Positions 1-5,453 of a stretch of DNA of 9,484 nucleotides are shown here, piece by piece. The stretch's first letter is position 1. Each line of letters opens with the position of its first letter. A model generated the notes under the pieces. The model was not told where the DNA came from. It did not search any database and saw only the letters and a program-made list of their open reading frames with translations. The DNA is from Sulfidibacterium sp964588415 (GTDB lineage: Bacteria > Bacteroidota > Bacteroidia > Bacteroidales > F082), in NCBI GenBank assembly GCA_964588415.1, contig CAZPPK010000114.1:1-9484 (forward strand). Reading direction: 5' to 3'. Made by a program: the position numbers and the translations under genes.

Positions 1-14
1 GCAAAGCAAACTCC

Positions 15-50
15 TTTTAATACCTCGATGGCTCTGCCTCGGGGTAGTTT
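15..50. repeat. REP-like imperfect palindrome at window edge
   Basis: Bases 21-28 (TACCTCGA) pair with 39-46 (TCGGGGTA) through one G-T pair. After one bulged T, an inner stem GGC (30-32) pairs with GCC (36-38) around a 3-base loop, giving a compact 11-bp GC-rich hairpin in AT-rich surroundings. It lies beside decayed genes and not after an intact one, and no U-run follows it closely, so a plain terminator is unlikely. From memory, similar CCCCGAGG...CCTCGGGG hairpins are dispersed in Bacteroidales genomes; a REP-type dispersed element is therefore an inference. Confidence 0.5.
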
Positions 51-56
51 ATTATT

Positions 57-140
57 TCACGCCAACTTTACTGTCATTATATCCAACAGTAATGTAATCA
101 GCCCTTCACGAAACAATTGATAACCATCAGCAATAAGAAT
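57..140 (-). pseudogene. Remnant of a NarL/FixJ-type response regulator N-terminus
   Basis: Reading the minus strand straight through the TAA at 141-143 in the same frame gives ILIADGYQLFREGLITLL and then a TGA at 57-59. This closely matches the start of NarL/FixJ-family receivers (family pattern ILIADDHQLFREGL), with the acidic pair and His changed to D-G-Y. The match spans only the first beta strand and first helix; nothing recognisable follows, and the phosphoacceptor region and HTH domain are absent. It has no start codon of its own. The TAA sits where such proteins often have a Lys (AAA to TAA is one change), so it may have begun as the N-terminus of a separate or fused regulator. It is certainly non-functional. 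Confidence 0.6.
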
Positions 141-497
141 TTAAATAGATGAGTCCGGTCTAAAAAGGTTTTGGTATGAAAGCATCGGCCCCATGTTCAA
201 GCCTTTTATCCTATTCTCATAATTTTGCCCCAGCACAGAAACCAACAAAACAGGGATGTGTTTTGTCGCTTCATTATTCTTTAAAATTCTACAGGTTTCA
301 AACCCGTCGATACCGGGCATTAGGATATCAAGAAGAATGGTATCAGACATTTGCTCCCTGGCAATTTTAATGCCTTCGGCACCTGATAGCGCGGTATCAA
401 CAGTGCAACCCGGGATGTTTTTCGATAAAACAGCTTTGATTAATGGCGATTGATGACTATCGTCATCAATCGCTAAGATCCTTTTTATAATATTCAT
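141..497 (-). CDS. Single-domain response regulator with scrambled C-terminal end (probably defective)
   Basis: A CheY-like receiver of 118 residues with no output domain. The acidic cluster D11-D13, the phosphoacceptor D57 in LLDILMPGIDGF, and S87 at the Thr/Ser switch position are present. The last conserved feature, a Lys in a K-P-F motif, is missing: residues 104-111 read PMLSYQNL. Reading the same DNA one base over gives ADAFIPKP, the family consensus, followed by the F at 112 in the original frame. So one base was lost in the G/C run near 189-192 and one gained in the T run near 162-166. The reading frame is open, but the phospho-signalling Lys is gone. The ATG at 497 fits a normal N-terminus. 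The gene is divergent from the methyltransferase remnant. The receiver identity is clear; function is doubtful. Confidence 0.75.
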   Translation of the reverse strand: MNIIKRILAIDDDSHQSPLIKAVLSKNIPGCTVDTALSGAEGIKIAREQMSDTILLDILMPGIDGFETCRILKNNEATKHIPVLLVSVLGQNYENRIKGLNMGPMLSYQNLFRPDSSI

Positions 498-581
498 TAC
501 CCGGGTGGGGGTGGCAATCTAGCAAAAAAACAATGCTCCTGTTTCAGTTGTCAATAAATCGTTTTCAAACGGCTTTTGAGA

Positions 582-837
582 ATGAAAAATTTTAGCTGGT
601 ATGACTCGAGTGGTTTTATCAGCAAATCGTGTGACCGATGAAAAGCTTTACAGAGACAGTATCTGGTTAAAGAAATCTGTGAAGAAGAAAATGTTGAATA
701 TCACACAGAAGACAATGCGAAAAATCAGTCATTATGATTTCGTGCTGATTGACTTGCTGGATACAATCGGTTATGATACGACACCGGTTATTGAAATAAT
801 AAAAGATCAATATCCTAAAATTGAACACCGCCGATAA
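582..837 (+). pseudogene. Degenerate N-terminal part of the DNA methyltransferase remnant (identity uncertain)
   Basis: Two frames each look protein-like over part of this stretch. From the ATG at 582 (frame 3) the text reads MKNFSWYDSSGFISK, meets a TGA at 639, then continues with LVKEICEEENVEYHTED to a TGA at 735. From about 720 the better text moves to frame 1 (YDFVLIDLLDTIGYD, then PVIEIIKDQYPK) and stops at 837. The frame-1 ORF that starts at 601 is unnaturally Lys-rich before 720, so its start is probably not genuine. I do not recognise a domain here. Because it runs directly into the methyltransferase frame at 821, I infer it was that protein's N-terminus; an unrelated dead gene is possible. 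Confidence 0.45.
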
Positions 838-1246
838 TGCATTGTCAGACAAATATTATTCGACCGACAAGGACGCTTTCTATTGTCTCTATTCCAGAAA
901 AGATGAAAAACGTGACGGTATTTACAAAAAGAGAGAAGGCAGCCTTTTCGAGAATAACCAGCAATGTGTTATTAAAGACAAACCATTCAGGCCGTTACCG
1001 GGATGGTTTATTTTAAAACCACAACCCCGCAAGAAAAAAGAAATATTACATCCGGCCAAGTATCCGGAAGAGCTTGTGGAAATATTTCTGAACAAATTTA
1101 CAAATGGGAATAACAATATTATTGCTCCTATATCGGTCACCGGGAGTACGCAACTTGCTGCTTTGAAAAACAACCGGAATACCTACGGAACCGAGCTGGG
1201 ATATGCTGAATATGAAAGGGACAGAAGATTAGGCAAAAAGAATTGA
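821..1246 (+). pseudogene. DNA N4/N6-methyltransferase remnant: motifs X and I, SAM site mutated
   Basis: This frame-2 piece resembles the SAM-binding part of N4-cytosine/N6-adenine DNA methyltransferases. HPAKYPEELVEIFLNKFT corresponds to the motif X region, followed by motif I and the conserved follow-on AALKNNRNTYGTEL. Motif I, normally D-P-x-x-G-x-G-S/T-T, here reads APISVTGST, so both the Asp and the first Gly are lost. In this family the next element should be motif IV (S/D-P-P-Y), the catalytic loop; instead the frame ends at 1246 and motif IV is absent. There is no good start: the frame opens at a TTG at 821 inside the upstream piece. Identity as a methyltransferase fragment is good; it cannot be active. 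Confidence 0.7.
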
Positions 1247-1268
1247 AAAGGGATTGCGGTCAAAGTAA

Positions 1269-1584
1269 TTTGTCCGCAAAGACGACTTAGGCAACATAGA
1301 TGATTTCAACTTGTTTCTTGACAAATTGGTCGAAATTTACCTGAGCATTATAAAAATAATGAAACTCGGTTCGTTCCTGACTATTGTGGTAAAAACATCA
1401 AAAAGAAAGGATCGAATTATCATTTTGCATGGGAATTGTCAGAAACGTTGCAGAAGCACCTGATCCTGCTTCCCGAAAATTTCTGGTGCCAGGACGATAT
1501 TTTCATTGTCCCTTACGGTTATGGCAATACCTGAGTGACACTTTTCATCAATATTGCCTTAACTTTCAAGTTTCTGTCAGCTAG
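1269..1584 (+). pseudogene. DNA methyltransferase remnant: C-terminal part after the deleted catalytic motif
   Basis: Three frames carry consecutive pieces of one protein. Frame 3 (1281-1412) gives DDLGNIDDFNLF, then LVEIYLSIIKIMKLGSFLTIVVK. Frame 2 (about 1412-1531) continues with YHFAWELSETLQKHLILLPENFWCQDD and PYGYGNT. Frame 1 (1531-1584) gives SDTFHQYCLNF. This order (long helix, 'LTIVVK' strand, 'P-x-x-FAWEL', 'W-CQD', 'HxYCLxF' strand) matches the part that follows motif IV in DNA methyltransferases with X-I-IV order. At least two frameshifts lie inside it, near 1405-1415 and near 1531. With the piece ending at 1246 it makes one gene with roughly 30-60 residues, including motif IV, missing at the 1247-1280 junction. 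No restriction enzyme gene is visible nearby. Confidence 0.65.
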
Positions 1585-1591
1585 TAAAAAG

Positions 1592-1625
1592 AAAAAACCC
1601 TATAAAGAATTTTACAGGGTTTTTT
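1592..1625. terminator. Bidirectional intrinsic terminator
   Basis: AAAAAACCCT (1592-1601) pairs perfectly with AGGGTTTTTT (1616-1625). One A-C mismatch and a TAAA/TTTA extension follow, closing on a 4-base loop. Because the arms carry A and T runs, the hairpin ends in a U-run on both strands. It begins 2 bases after the 3' end of tRNA-Cys and so most likely ends that transcript; on the other strand it would have served the methyltransferase gene. Confidence 0.8.
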
Positions 1626-1626
1626 G

Positions 1627-1697
1627 AGGTACCGAGCGGATTCGAACCGCTGTACGTGGTTTTGCAGACCACTGCCTAGCCACTCGGCCACGGTACC
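1627..1697 (-). tRNA. tRNA-Cys (anticodon GCA)
   Basis: On the minus strand the acceptor arms GGTACCG and CGGTACC pair over 7 bp, the anticodon loop reads TCT-GCA-AA on a TGG/CCA stem, and the T arm is AGCGG-TTCGAAT-CCGCT. The discriminator base is U73, the known identity element for cysteine tRNA. At 71 bases it is a compact tRNA. The following bases are CAA, so the 3' CCA is not encoded and must be added by the CCA enzyme. It has its own promoter box and a terminator directly behind it. Confidence 0.96.
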
Positions 1698-1712
1698 CTT
1701 TTTAAAGGACTG

Positions 1713-1720
1713 CAAAAGTA
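1713..1720 (-). promoter_or_regulatory. Bacteroidota-type -7 box for tRNA-Cys
   Basis: The minus strand reads TACTTTTG, an exact match to the TAnnTTTG consensus, ending 16 bases before the tRNA 5' end. A clear TTTG -33 element is not visible at the expected distance, so only the -7 box is called. Confidence 0.65.
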
Positions 1721-1748
1721 AGGATTTTTTTTGAACTCCCTTAACTTT

Positions 1749-1952
1749 TTATTCTATTTCCCCGGCAGCAGACAATTCCTTCAAACAGCTGGGACAAAGG
1801 CAGGTATCGTATTTTTTATCGATGGCTTCCCGGGCATTTTCAGGGACAAAAACCGAAAAACACCAGCACTTTCCTGACTTGCTGCAGGTAAACGCTGCGC
1901 CGCAACGGGGGCAGGTTTCCGGTTCTATCAATATTCTAGGGGAATCAGGCAT
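1749..1952 (-). CDS. Small cysteine-rich CWC-type protein
   Basis: A 67-residue protein with eight cysteines. CPRCG (C14, C17), C23, a C-W-C at 29-31 and CLCPSC (C51, C53, C56) give the pattern of the Cys_rich_CWC family, whose function is unknown; paired CxxC knuckles suggest zinc or another metal. There is no signal peptide or membrane segment, so it should be cytoplasmic. I chose the ATG at 1952. A TTG at 1970 is also in frame and overlaps the folB stop (TTGA), which would give 73 residues, but homologues need only a short lead before the first CxxC. It lies directly behind folB and is probably co-transcribed with it. Family assignment is good, function unknown. Confidence 0.75.
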   Translation of the reverse strand: MPDSPRILIEPETCPRCGAAFTCSKSGKCWCFSVFVPENAREAIDKKYDTCLCPSCLKELSAAGEIE

Positions 1953-1966
1953 TTCTTTAAAATATT

Positions 1967-2317
1967 TCAACTTTCCAGCTCCAGGCTTACAAAATCCATT
2001 TTCCCACCCAGCGGGGGGTTGAGTTTCCTGATCTTCAATCGAACCTTACTGACTGTTGGAAATTCATTTTTAATCCGGACCATGATGCGCCGGCCCACAT
2101 GTTCAAGTAGGTGGGACTTGGAGACCATTTCAGCTTTTACCACTTTAAAAACTTCCTGATAATTTACAGTATCGTGCAGATCATCGGTTTGTTCTGCTTT
2201 GGTAGTGTCCACTTCTAGAAACACATCGCAGCGAAATTTGGTACCTATGACCTGCTCTTCTTTAAAGCAGCCGTGGTAGGCAAAAAATTCCATCCCTTCT
2301 ATTGAGATAACTGACAT
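1967..2317 (-). CDS. folB: Dihydroneopterin aldolase
   Basis: Cytoplasmic enzyme of folate synthesis that cleaves 7,8-dihydroneopterin to 6-hydroxymethyl-7,8-dihydropterin and glycolaldehyde; the family forms octamers. At 116 residues it is normal length. Visible family marks are the N-terminal EFFAYHGC (10-17), E21, the N-Y-Q-E segment with Y53, LLEHVG with E72, and K98 in the strand before N-P-P-L-G-G. These match the Glu, Tyr, Glu and Lys active-site positions known for bacterial FolB. The ATG at 2317 is 10 bases after the stop of the upstream ATPase gene, and its TGA overlaps a possible TTG start of the following CWC gene. I see no promoter box in the 10-base gap, so transcription probably comes from further upstream. 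Confidence 0.93.
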   Translation of the reverse strand: MSVISIEGMEFFAYHGCFKEEQVIGTKFRCDVFLEVDTTKAEQTDDLHDTVNYQEVFKVVKAEMVSKSHLLEHVGRRIMVRIKNEFPTVSKVRLKIRKLNPPLGGKMDFVSLELES

Positions 2318-2327
2318 TTCAATTAAT

Positions 2328-3584
2328 TTAAATTTTATTCAAAAGCCACTTCCATATAGGAACCACTTTAACTTTCATATCATTTATTTCCATTGCATCT
2401 TCTTCTGTCTCAGTAATAATCAATGCTTCTTTCAACTGATATGCTTTCATGGCTTCCTCAAGTCCTCTGAGTTCTCTTTCCCTGGTATGCAAATCCATTA
2501 TTGAAACAGCTACCTGAACCAACAGAATGATCTTTCCATTCTCTCTGTCAACGAAATCACATTCATATTTTTGTTGATGATAAAACAGCTCGTATCCCCT
2601 TCGTTTAAGTTCGATAAAAACGATATTTTCAAAAACTCTGCCACGGGCCGAAGAGGCACTAAATCCAATCTGCCGCGCAAGTGCATGGTCAATAAAATAT
2701 CCCTTTTTAGGATTGTAAACCTGTTTTTTTACAGAATAATCGAACTTATTAATACTGAAAAATAAATAGGTATCTTCAAGATAAGAAACATATTGCCTGA
2801 TGGTTGTAGGGCTATTGATATTGACTGCTTTAACAAGACTGCTATTGGAAAACGGCTTACTAAAATTAGAAGCTAAAAAATAAACCAGTTCCAGAAATTC
2901 ACGTTCATTGGTTAGTTTATTGCGCACCAGAACATCACGGTAGAAAATACTTTGGTAAAGCGATTGAAGATATTCACCGTTTTGATTGTTAAGATATTCG
3001 GGGAACCCACCCATTTTAATAAAGTCTGTAAACAAAGCCTTTATTTTCCCTTTTGTTTCTGAAGACAACGAGCCGGAAAGCGTTGTACCGTCTCCTTTAA
3101 ATTCTATGAACTCTTTAAATGAAAAGGGAAAAAGTTCTTTACTTATATAACGTCCCGTCAGATGTGTACCCAACTCACGGCTCAGCATACTGGCATTCGA
3201 CCCGGTTATGAAAATTTTATTTCCGTAATCATGAAGCCTTCTTACAAATCTTTCCCAGCCTTTGACATTCTGGATTTCATCAAAATAAAAAGTATGCTGA
3301 AGACCATAGAGCTCAATAAATAACTCATAAAGATGTTGAAAATCATCCACTGAAAAATTGATGAGGCGTTCATCATCAAAATTCAAATAATAATCCCGCT
3401 CTGTATTTTGTGACCTTATCTCTTGAAGCAATGTGGATTTGCCGCACCTTCTGACTCCGGATATAATGACAGTTTCTTTGCCTTCAGGTACCAAAAGATT
3501 ATCTTTCCTATGGATAAAAGATTTATTCCATTTAAGTTGCGACTGATCCGCAATGACTTCTAGCAAAGAATTCCGGTTAATCAT
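2328..3584 (-). CDS. AAA_14 / DUF4143 ATP-binding protein
   Basis: A 418-residue P-loop ATPase. The Walker A motif is GVRRCGKST (43-51), Walker B is FYFDEIQ with D102-E103, and the sensor-like ITGSNAS lies at 126-132, followed by the T-G-R-Y-I-S-K-E-L-P-F-S-F segment typical of AAA_14. The C-terminal half is DUF4143-like; its ECDFV...VQVAV strand pair resembles a PD-(D/E)XK-type core with Gln in the last position, so nuclease activity is doubtful. The family is widespread in Bacteroidota, often scattered and multicopy, with no settled function. A TTG at 3614 would add ten residues but lies inside a palindrome; the ATG at 3584 is preferred. It sits between housekeeping genes gltX and folB, suggesting an inserted accessory gene. 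The palindromes upstream hint at its own regulation. Confidence 0.88.
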   Translation of the reverse strand: MINRNSLLEVIADQSQLKWNKSFIHRKDNLLVPEGKETVIISGVRRCGKSTLLQEIRSQNTERDYYLNFDDERLINFSVDDFQHLYELFIELYGLQHTFYFDEIQNVKGWERFVRRLHDYGNKIFITGSNASMLSRELGTHLTGRYISKELFPFSFKEFIEFKGDGTTLSGSLSSETKGKIKALFTDFIKMGGFPEYLNNQNGEYLQSLYQSIFYRDVLVRNKLTNEREFLELVYFLASNFSKPFSNSSLVKAVNINSPTTIRQYVSYLEDTYLFFSINKFDYSVKKQVYNPKKGYFIDHALARQIGFSASSARGRVFENIVFIELKRRGYELFYHQQKYECDFVDRENGKIILLVQVAVSIMDLHTRERELRGLEEAMKAYQLKEALIITETEEDAMEINDMKVKVVPIWKWLLNKI

Positions 3585-3601
3585 TTCTATCAATTTTGCA
3601 A

Positions 3602-3609
3602 CAAGGTTA
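3602..3609 (-). promoter_or_regulatory. Possible -7 box of the ATPase gene
   Basis: The minus strand reads TAACCTTG, one base off TAnnTTTG, 17 bases before the chosen ATG. The perfect palindrome at 3613-3635 would fill the spacer between this box and the -33 region. It is a weak call on sequence alone. Confidence 0.35.
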
Positions 3610-3612
3610 ATC

Positions 3613-3635
3613 AATCTCCATTATGAATGGAGATT
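3613..3635. promoter_or_regulatory. Perfect 10-bp inverted repeat, candidate operator
   Basis: AATCTCCATT (3613-3622) and AATGGAGATT (3626-3635) are exact reverse complements around a 3-base centre. It lies 29 bases before the ATPase start and overlaps the spacer of its probable promoter, where bound protein would block transcription. It could instead be an RNA hairpin at the end of the gltX transcript, but no U-run follows. Confidence 0.6.
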
Positions 3636-3646
3636 CAATCTAATAT

Positions 3647-3665
3647 TCTCCATTACAAATGGAAA
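3647..3665. promoter_or_regulatory. Second, imperfect copy of the palindrome
   Basis: TCCATT (3649-3654) and AATGGA (3658-3663) pair around a 3-base centre, with one mismatch and one further pair outside. The core CTCCATTnnnAATGGA is the same as in the neighbouring site, and the two centres (3624 and 3656) are 32 bp apart, about three helical turns, placing both on the same DNA face. It ends 3 bases short of the gltX stop codon. Confidence 0.5.
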
Positions 3666-3667
3666 TT

Positions 3668-5197
3668 TTATAGTTTCTTACCTAATTCATGCAAGCCTAT
3701 TTCCAAACGGCGCAGGGTTTCTTCCTGCCCCAGCAGAGCAATAATATCAAACAGGTGCGGGCCTCTTAATCCTCCTACTATGATCAGACGGAAAGCATTG
3801 AGTACAGCACCCATGCCATACTCTTTCTCTTCCATCCATTTCTTTACAATATTCTCCGTGTTTTCAGAAGGAAAATTATCAATCTGGCTGAGAATTTCTT
3901 TCAACTCTGTCATTTGATCGAAAGAATTCTGTTTCCACCGCTTCTTTACTGCCTGTGGATCAAATTCTTCAGGGGCGCGGAAAAAGAAATCAGACTGATC
4001 CCAAAGCTCATGAACAAAGTGCGCCCTTTCTTTAACCAGTTTTACTACCTGAACCACATAATCATCATCCGCGCCGATCCCCTTTTCGGCCAGCAGCGGC
4101 ATAAACAAACCGGCCAGTTCCACATCATTTTTCTTTACCAGATACTGATGATTAAACCATTTAGCTTTTTCAGGATCAAAACGTGACCCTGATTTTCCAA
4201 CTCTTTCTATGGAGAAAACTTTCGAGAGTTCTTCCAGGTTAAAGACCTCACGTTCATCACCGGGGTTCCAGCCCAACAGGGCCAGCATATTCACAAAAGC
4301 GTCCGGGAAATAACCGTCTTCACGGTATCCGTGTGAAGTCTCGCCGGTTTTTGGGTCACTCCACTGCAGTGGAAATACGGGGAATCCCATTTTATCACCA
4401 TCACGTTTGCTGAGCTTTCCTTTTCCGTCGGGTTTCAGCAGTAGCGGCAGGTGCGCAAATTTGGGTGCTTCCCAGCCAAAAGCTTCATAAAGTAAAATAT
4501 GCAGCGGCATGGAAGGAAGCCATTCTTCGCCCCGGATCACATGGCTGATCTCCATCAGATGGTCGTCCACCACATTGGCAAGATGATAGGTGGGCATGCC
4601 ATCGGATTTGAATAATATTTTGTCGTCGAGTACACGGGTGTTCATCACTACTTCACCACGAATAAGATCCTCCATGCGGATCAATTCATCTTCCGGATTT
4701 TTAAACCTCACCACATAAGGAGCCCCGCTTTCTATCAATCCCTGAGTTTCCGATTCGGATAAAACCAGCGCGTTCTTTAGCAATTTCCTTGCTTCTTGGT
4801 TATAAACAAACGTCTTTTTTTCAGACACGTATTGTGCACGTAGCGCATTCAATTCTTCCGACGTATCAAAAGCATAATAAGCATGCCCATTAGCAATCAA
4901 TTCTTCAGCATAAGCTTTATAAATTTCTTTGCGTTCCGATTGCCGGTAAGGTCCAAAAGGGCCACCAACGTGAACGCCCTCATCGAACTCAATGCCGCAC
5001 CACTGAAAAGCCTCGACAATGTAATCTTCAGCACCAGGCACAAATCGTGTTTGGTCGGTGTCCTCAATACGAAGAATAAATTTTCCACCTAAATTTTTGG
5101 AAAACAAATAATTGTATAAAGCCGTTCTGACCCCGCCAATGTGTAAAGGTCCCGTGGGACTTGGTGCAAAACGCACACGTATTCTATTCTGATCCAT
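3668..5197 (-). CDS. gltX: Glutamyl-tRNA synthetase
   Basis: Cytoplasmic class I aminoacyl-tRNA synthetase that charges tRNA-Glu with glutamate using ATP. The 509-residue length is normal. The HIGH-type motif is PSPTGPLHIGG (12-22), followed by RTALYNYLF and the RIEDTDQTR segment that binds substrate; the KMSKS-type motif is KLSKR (261-265). After it comes an extended segment (GFPVFPLQW...GYREDGYFPDA) that I associate with Bacteroidota enzymes. A TTG at 5218 is in frame but falls inside the promoter's -7 box (5216-5223), so it cannot be on the transcript; the ATG at 5197 is the start and leaves a leader of only about 10-15 bases. It is transcribed away from comB. The 3' end runs into the twin palindromes ahead of the ATPase gene. 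Confidence 0.97.
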   Translation of the reverse strand: MDQNRIRVRFAPSPTGPLHIGGVRTALYNYLFSKNLGGKFILRIEDTDQTRFVPGAEDYIVEAFQWCGIEFDEGVHVGGPFGPYRQSERKEIYKAYAEELIANGHAYYAFDTSEELNALRAQYVSEKKTFVYNQEARKLLKNALVLSESETQGLIESGAPYVVRFKNPEDELIRMEDLIRGEVVMNTRVLDDKILFKSDGMPTYHLANVVDDHLMEISHVIRGEEWLPSMPLHILLYEAFGWEAPKFAHLPLLLKPDGKGKLSKRDGDKMGFPVFPLQWSDPKTGETSHGYREDGYFPDAFVNMLALLGWNPGDEREVFNLEELSKVFSIERVGKSGSRFDPEKAKWFNHQYLVKKNDVELAGLFMPLLAEKGIGADDDYVVQVVKLVKERAHFVHELWDQSDFFFRAPEEFDPQAVKKRWKQNSFDQMTELKEILSQIDNFPSENTENIVKKWMEEKEYGMGAVLNAFRLIIVGGLRGPHLFDIIALLGQEETLRRLEIGLHELGKKL

Positions 5198-5215
5198 TTT
5201 TTGATTATTGCGCTG

Positions 5216-5248
5216 CAAAGATAGCGAAAACGGATGCTTATTTTCAAA
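5216..5248 (-). promoter_or_regulatory. gltX promoter (-33 TTTG and -7 TATCTTTG)
   Basis: On the minus strand TTTG (5245-5248) and TATCTTTG (5216-5223) are separated by 21 bases, matching the known Bacteroidota layout of TTTG, 19-21 bases, TAnnTTTG. It is the best complete promoter in the window and rules out the upstream TTG start of gltX. Confidence 0.8.
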
Positions 5249-5254
5249 GGAGAG

Positions 5255-5342
5255 TCAGACAATGGTCAAACAGTGGTGAAACAATCGTATCGCAACTGTC
5301 TCACAATCTTCTGACAATCATTTAACAATTGTATGACTACAC
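5255..5342. repeat. Eight degenerate 11-bp tandem units with ACAAT core
   Basis: Counting in 11-base steps from 5255, each unit has the form TnnnACAATnn. Cores are ACAAT at 5259, 5281, 5303, 5314 and 5325, with ACAGT at 5270, GCAAC at 5292 and a worn ACTAC at 5336. T in position 1 and C in position 6 are kept in all eight units while the flanks vary. A possible ninth, decayed unit (TCAAAGGAGAG, 5244-5254) overlaps the gltX -33 element. The 11-bp step is near one DNA turn, so the cores would face one side of the helix. It lies in the gltX/comB divergent spacer. A protein-binding array is an inference; the periodicity is directly visible. Confidence 0.7.
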
Positions 5343-5421
5343 ATCGCCACTTTACAATCCAGCCAAAGAGACAAATTCGGTATTCTCATTCTACCTATGC
5401 GCTTCTTATTATCAAAGAGGT

Positions 5422-5429
5422 TATCTTTG
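5422..5429 (+). promoter_or_regulatory. -7 box for the comB gene
   Basis: TATCTTTG is an exact TAnnTTTG match and identical to the gltX -7 box, 24 bases before the GTG start. The -33 region has no good TTTG. The bases between 5343 and 5421 hold nothing else I recognise. Confidence 0.6.
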
Positions 5430-5453
5430 TGGGGCTCAAAAAATGAATAATCC

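Noticed and set aside
601..837. 78-residue protein starting at ATG 601 as a genuine gene
   Set aside because: Its first 40 residues are Lys-rich out-of-frame text; the protein-like reading there is in frame 3, so the ORF is a by-product of frameshifts.
922..1173. 83-codon minus-strand frame opposite the methyltransferase remnant
   Set aside because: No recognisable features; the plus strand carries methyltransferase motifs over the same bases.
5198..5218. TTG at 5218 as start of gltX
   Set aside because: It lies inside the -7 promoter box TATCTTTG, so it would not be on the transcript; the ATG at 5197 gives the normal GluRS N-terminus.
5255..5342. CRISPR array reading of the 11-bp repeats
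   Set aside because: Units are 11 bp with a 5-bp core and no unique spacers; no cas gene is present.
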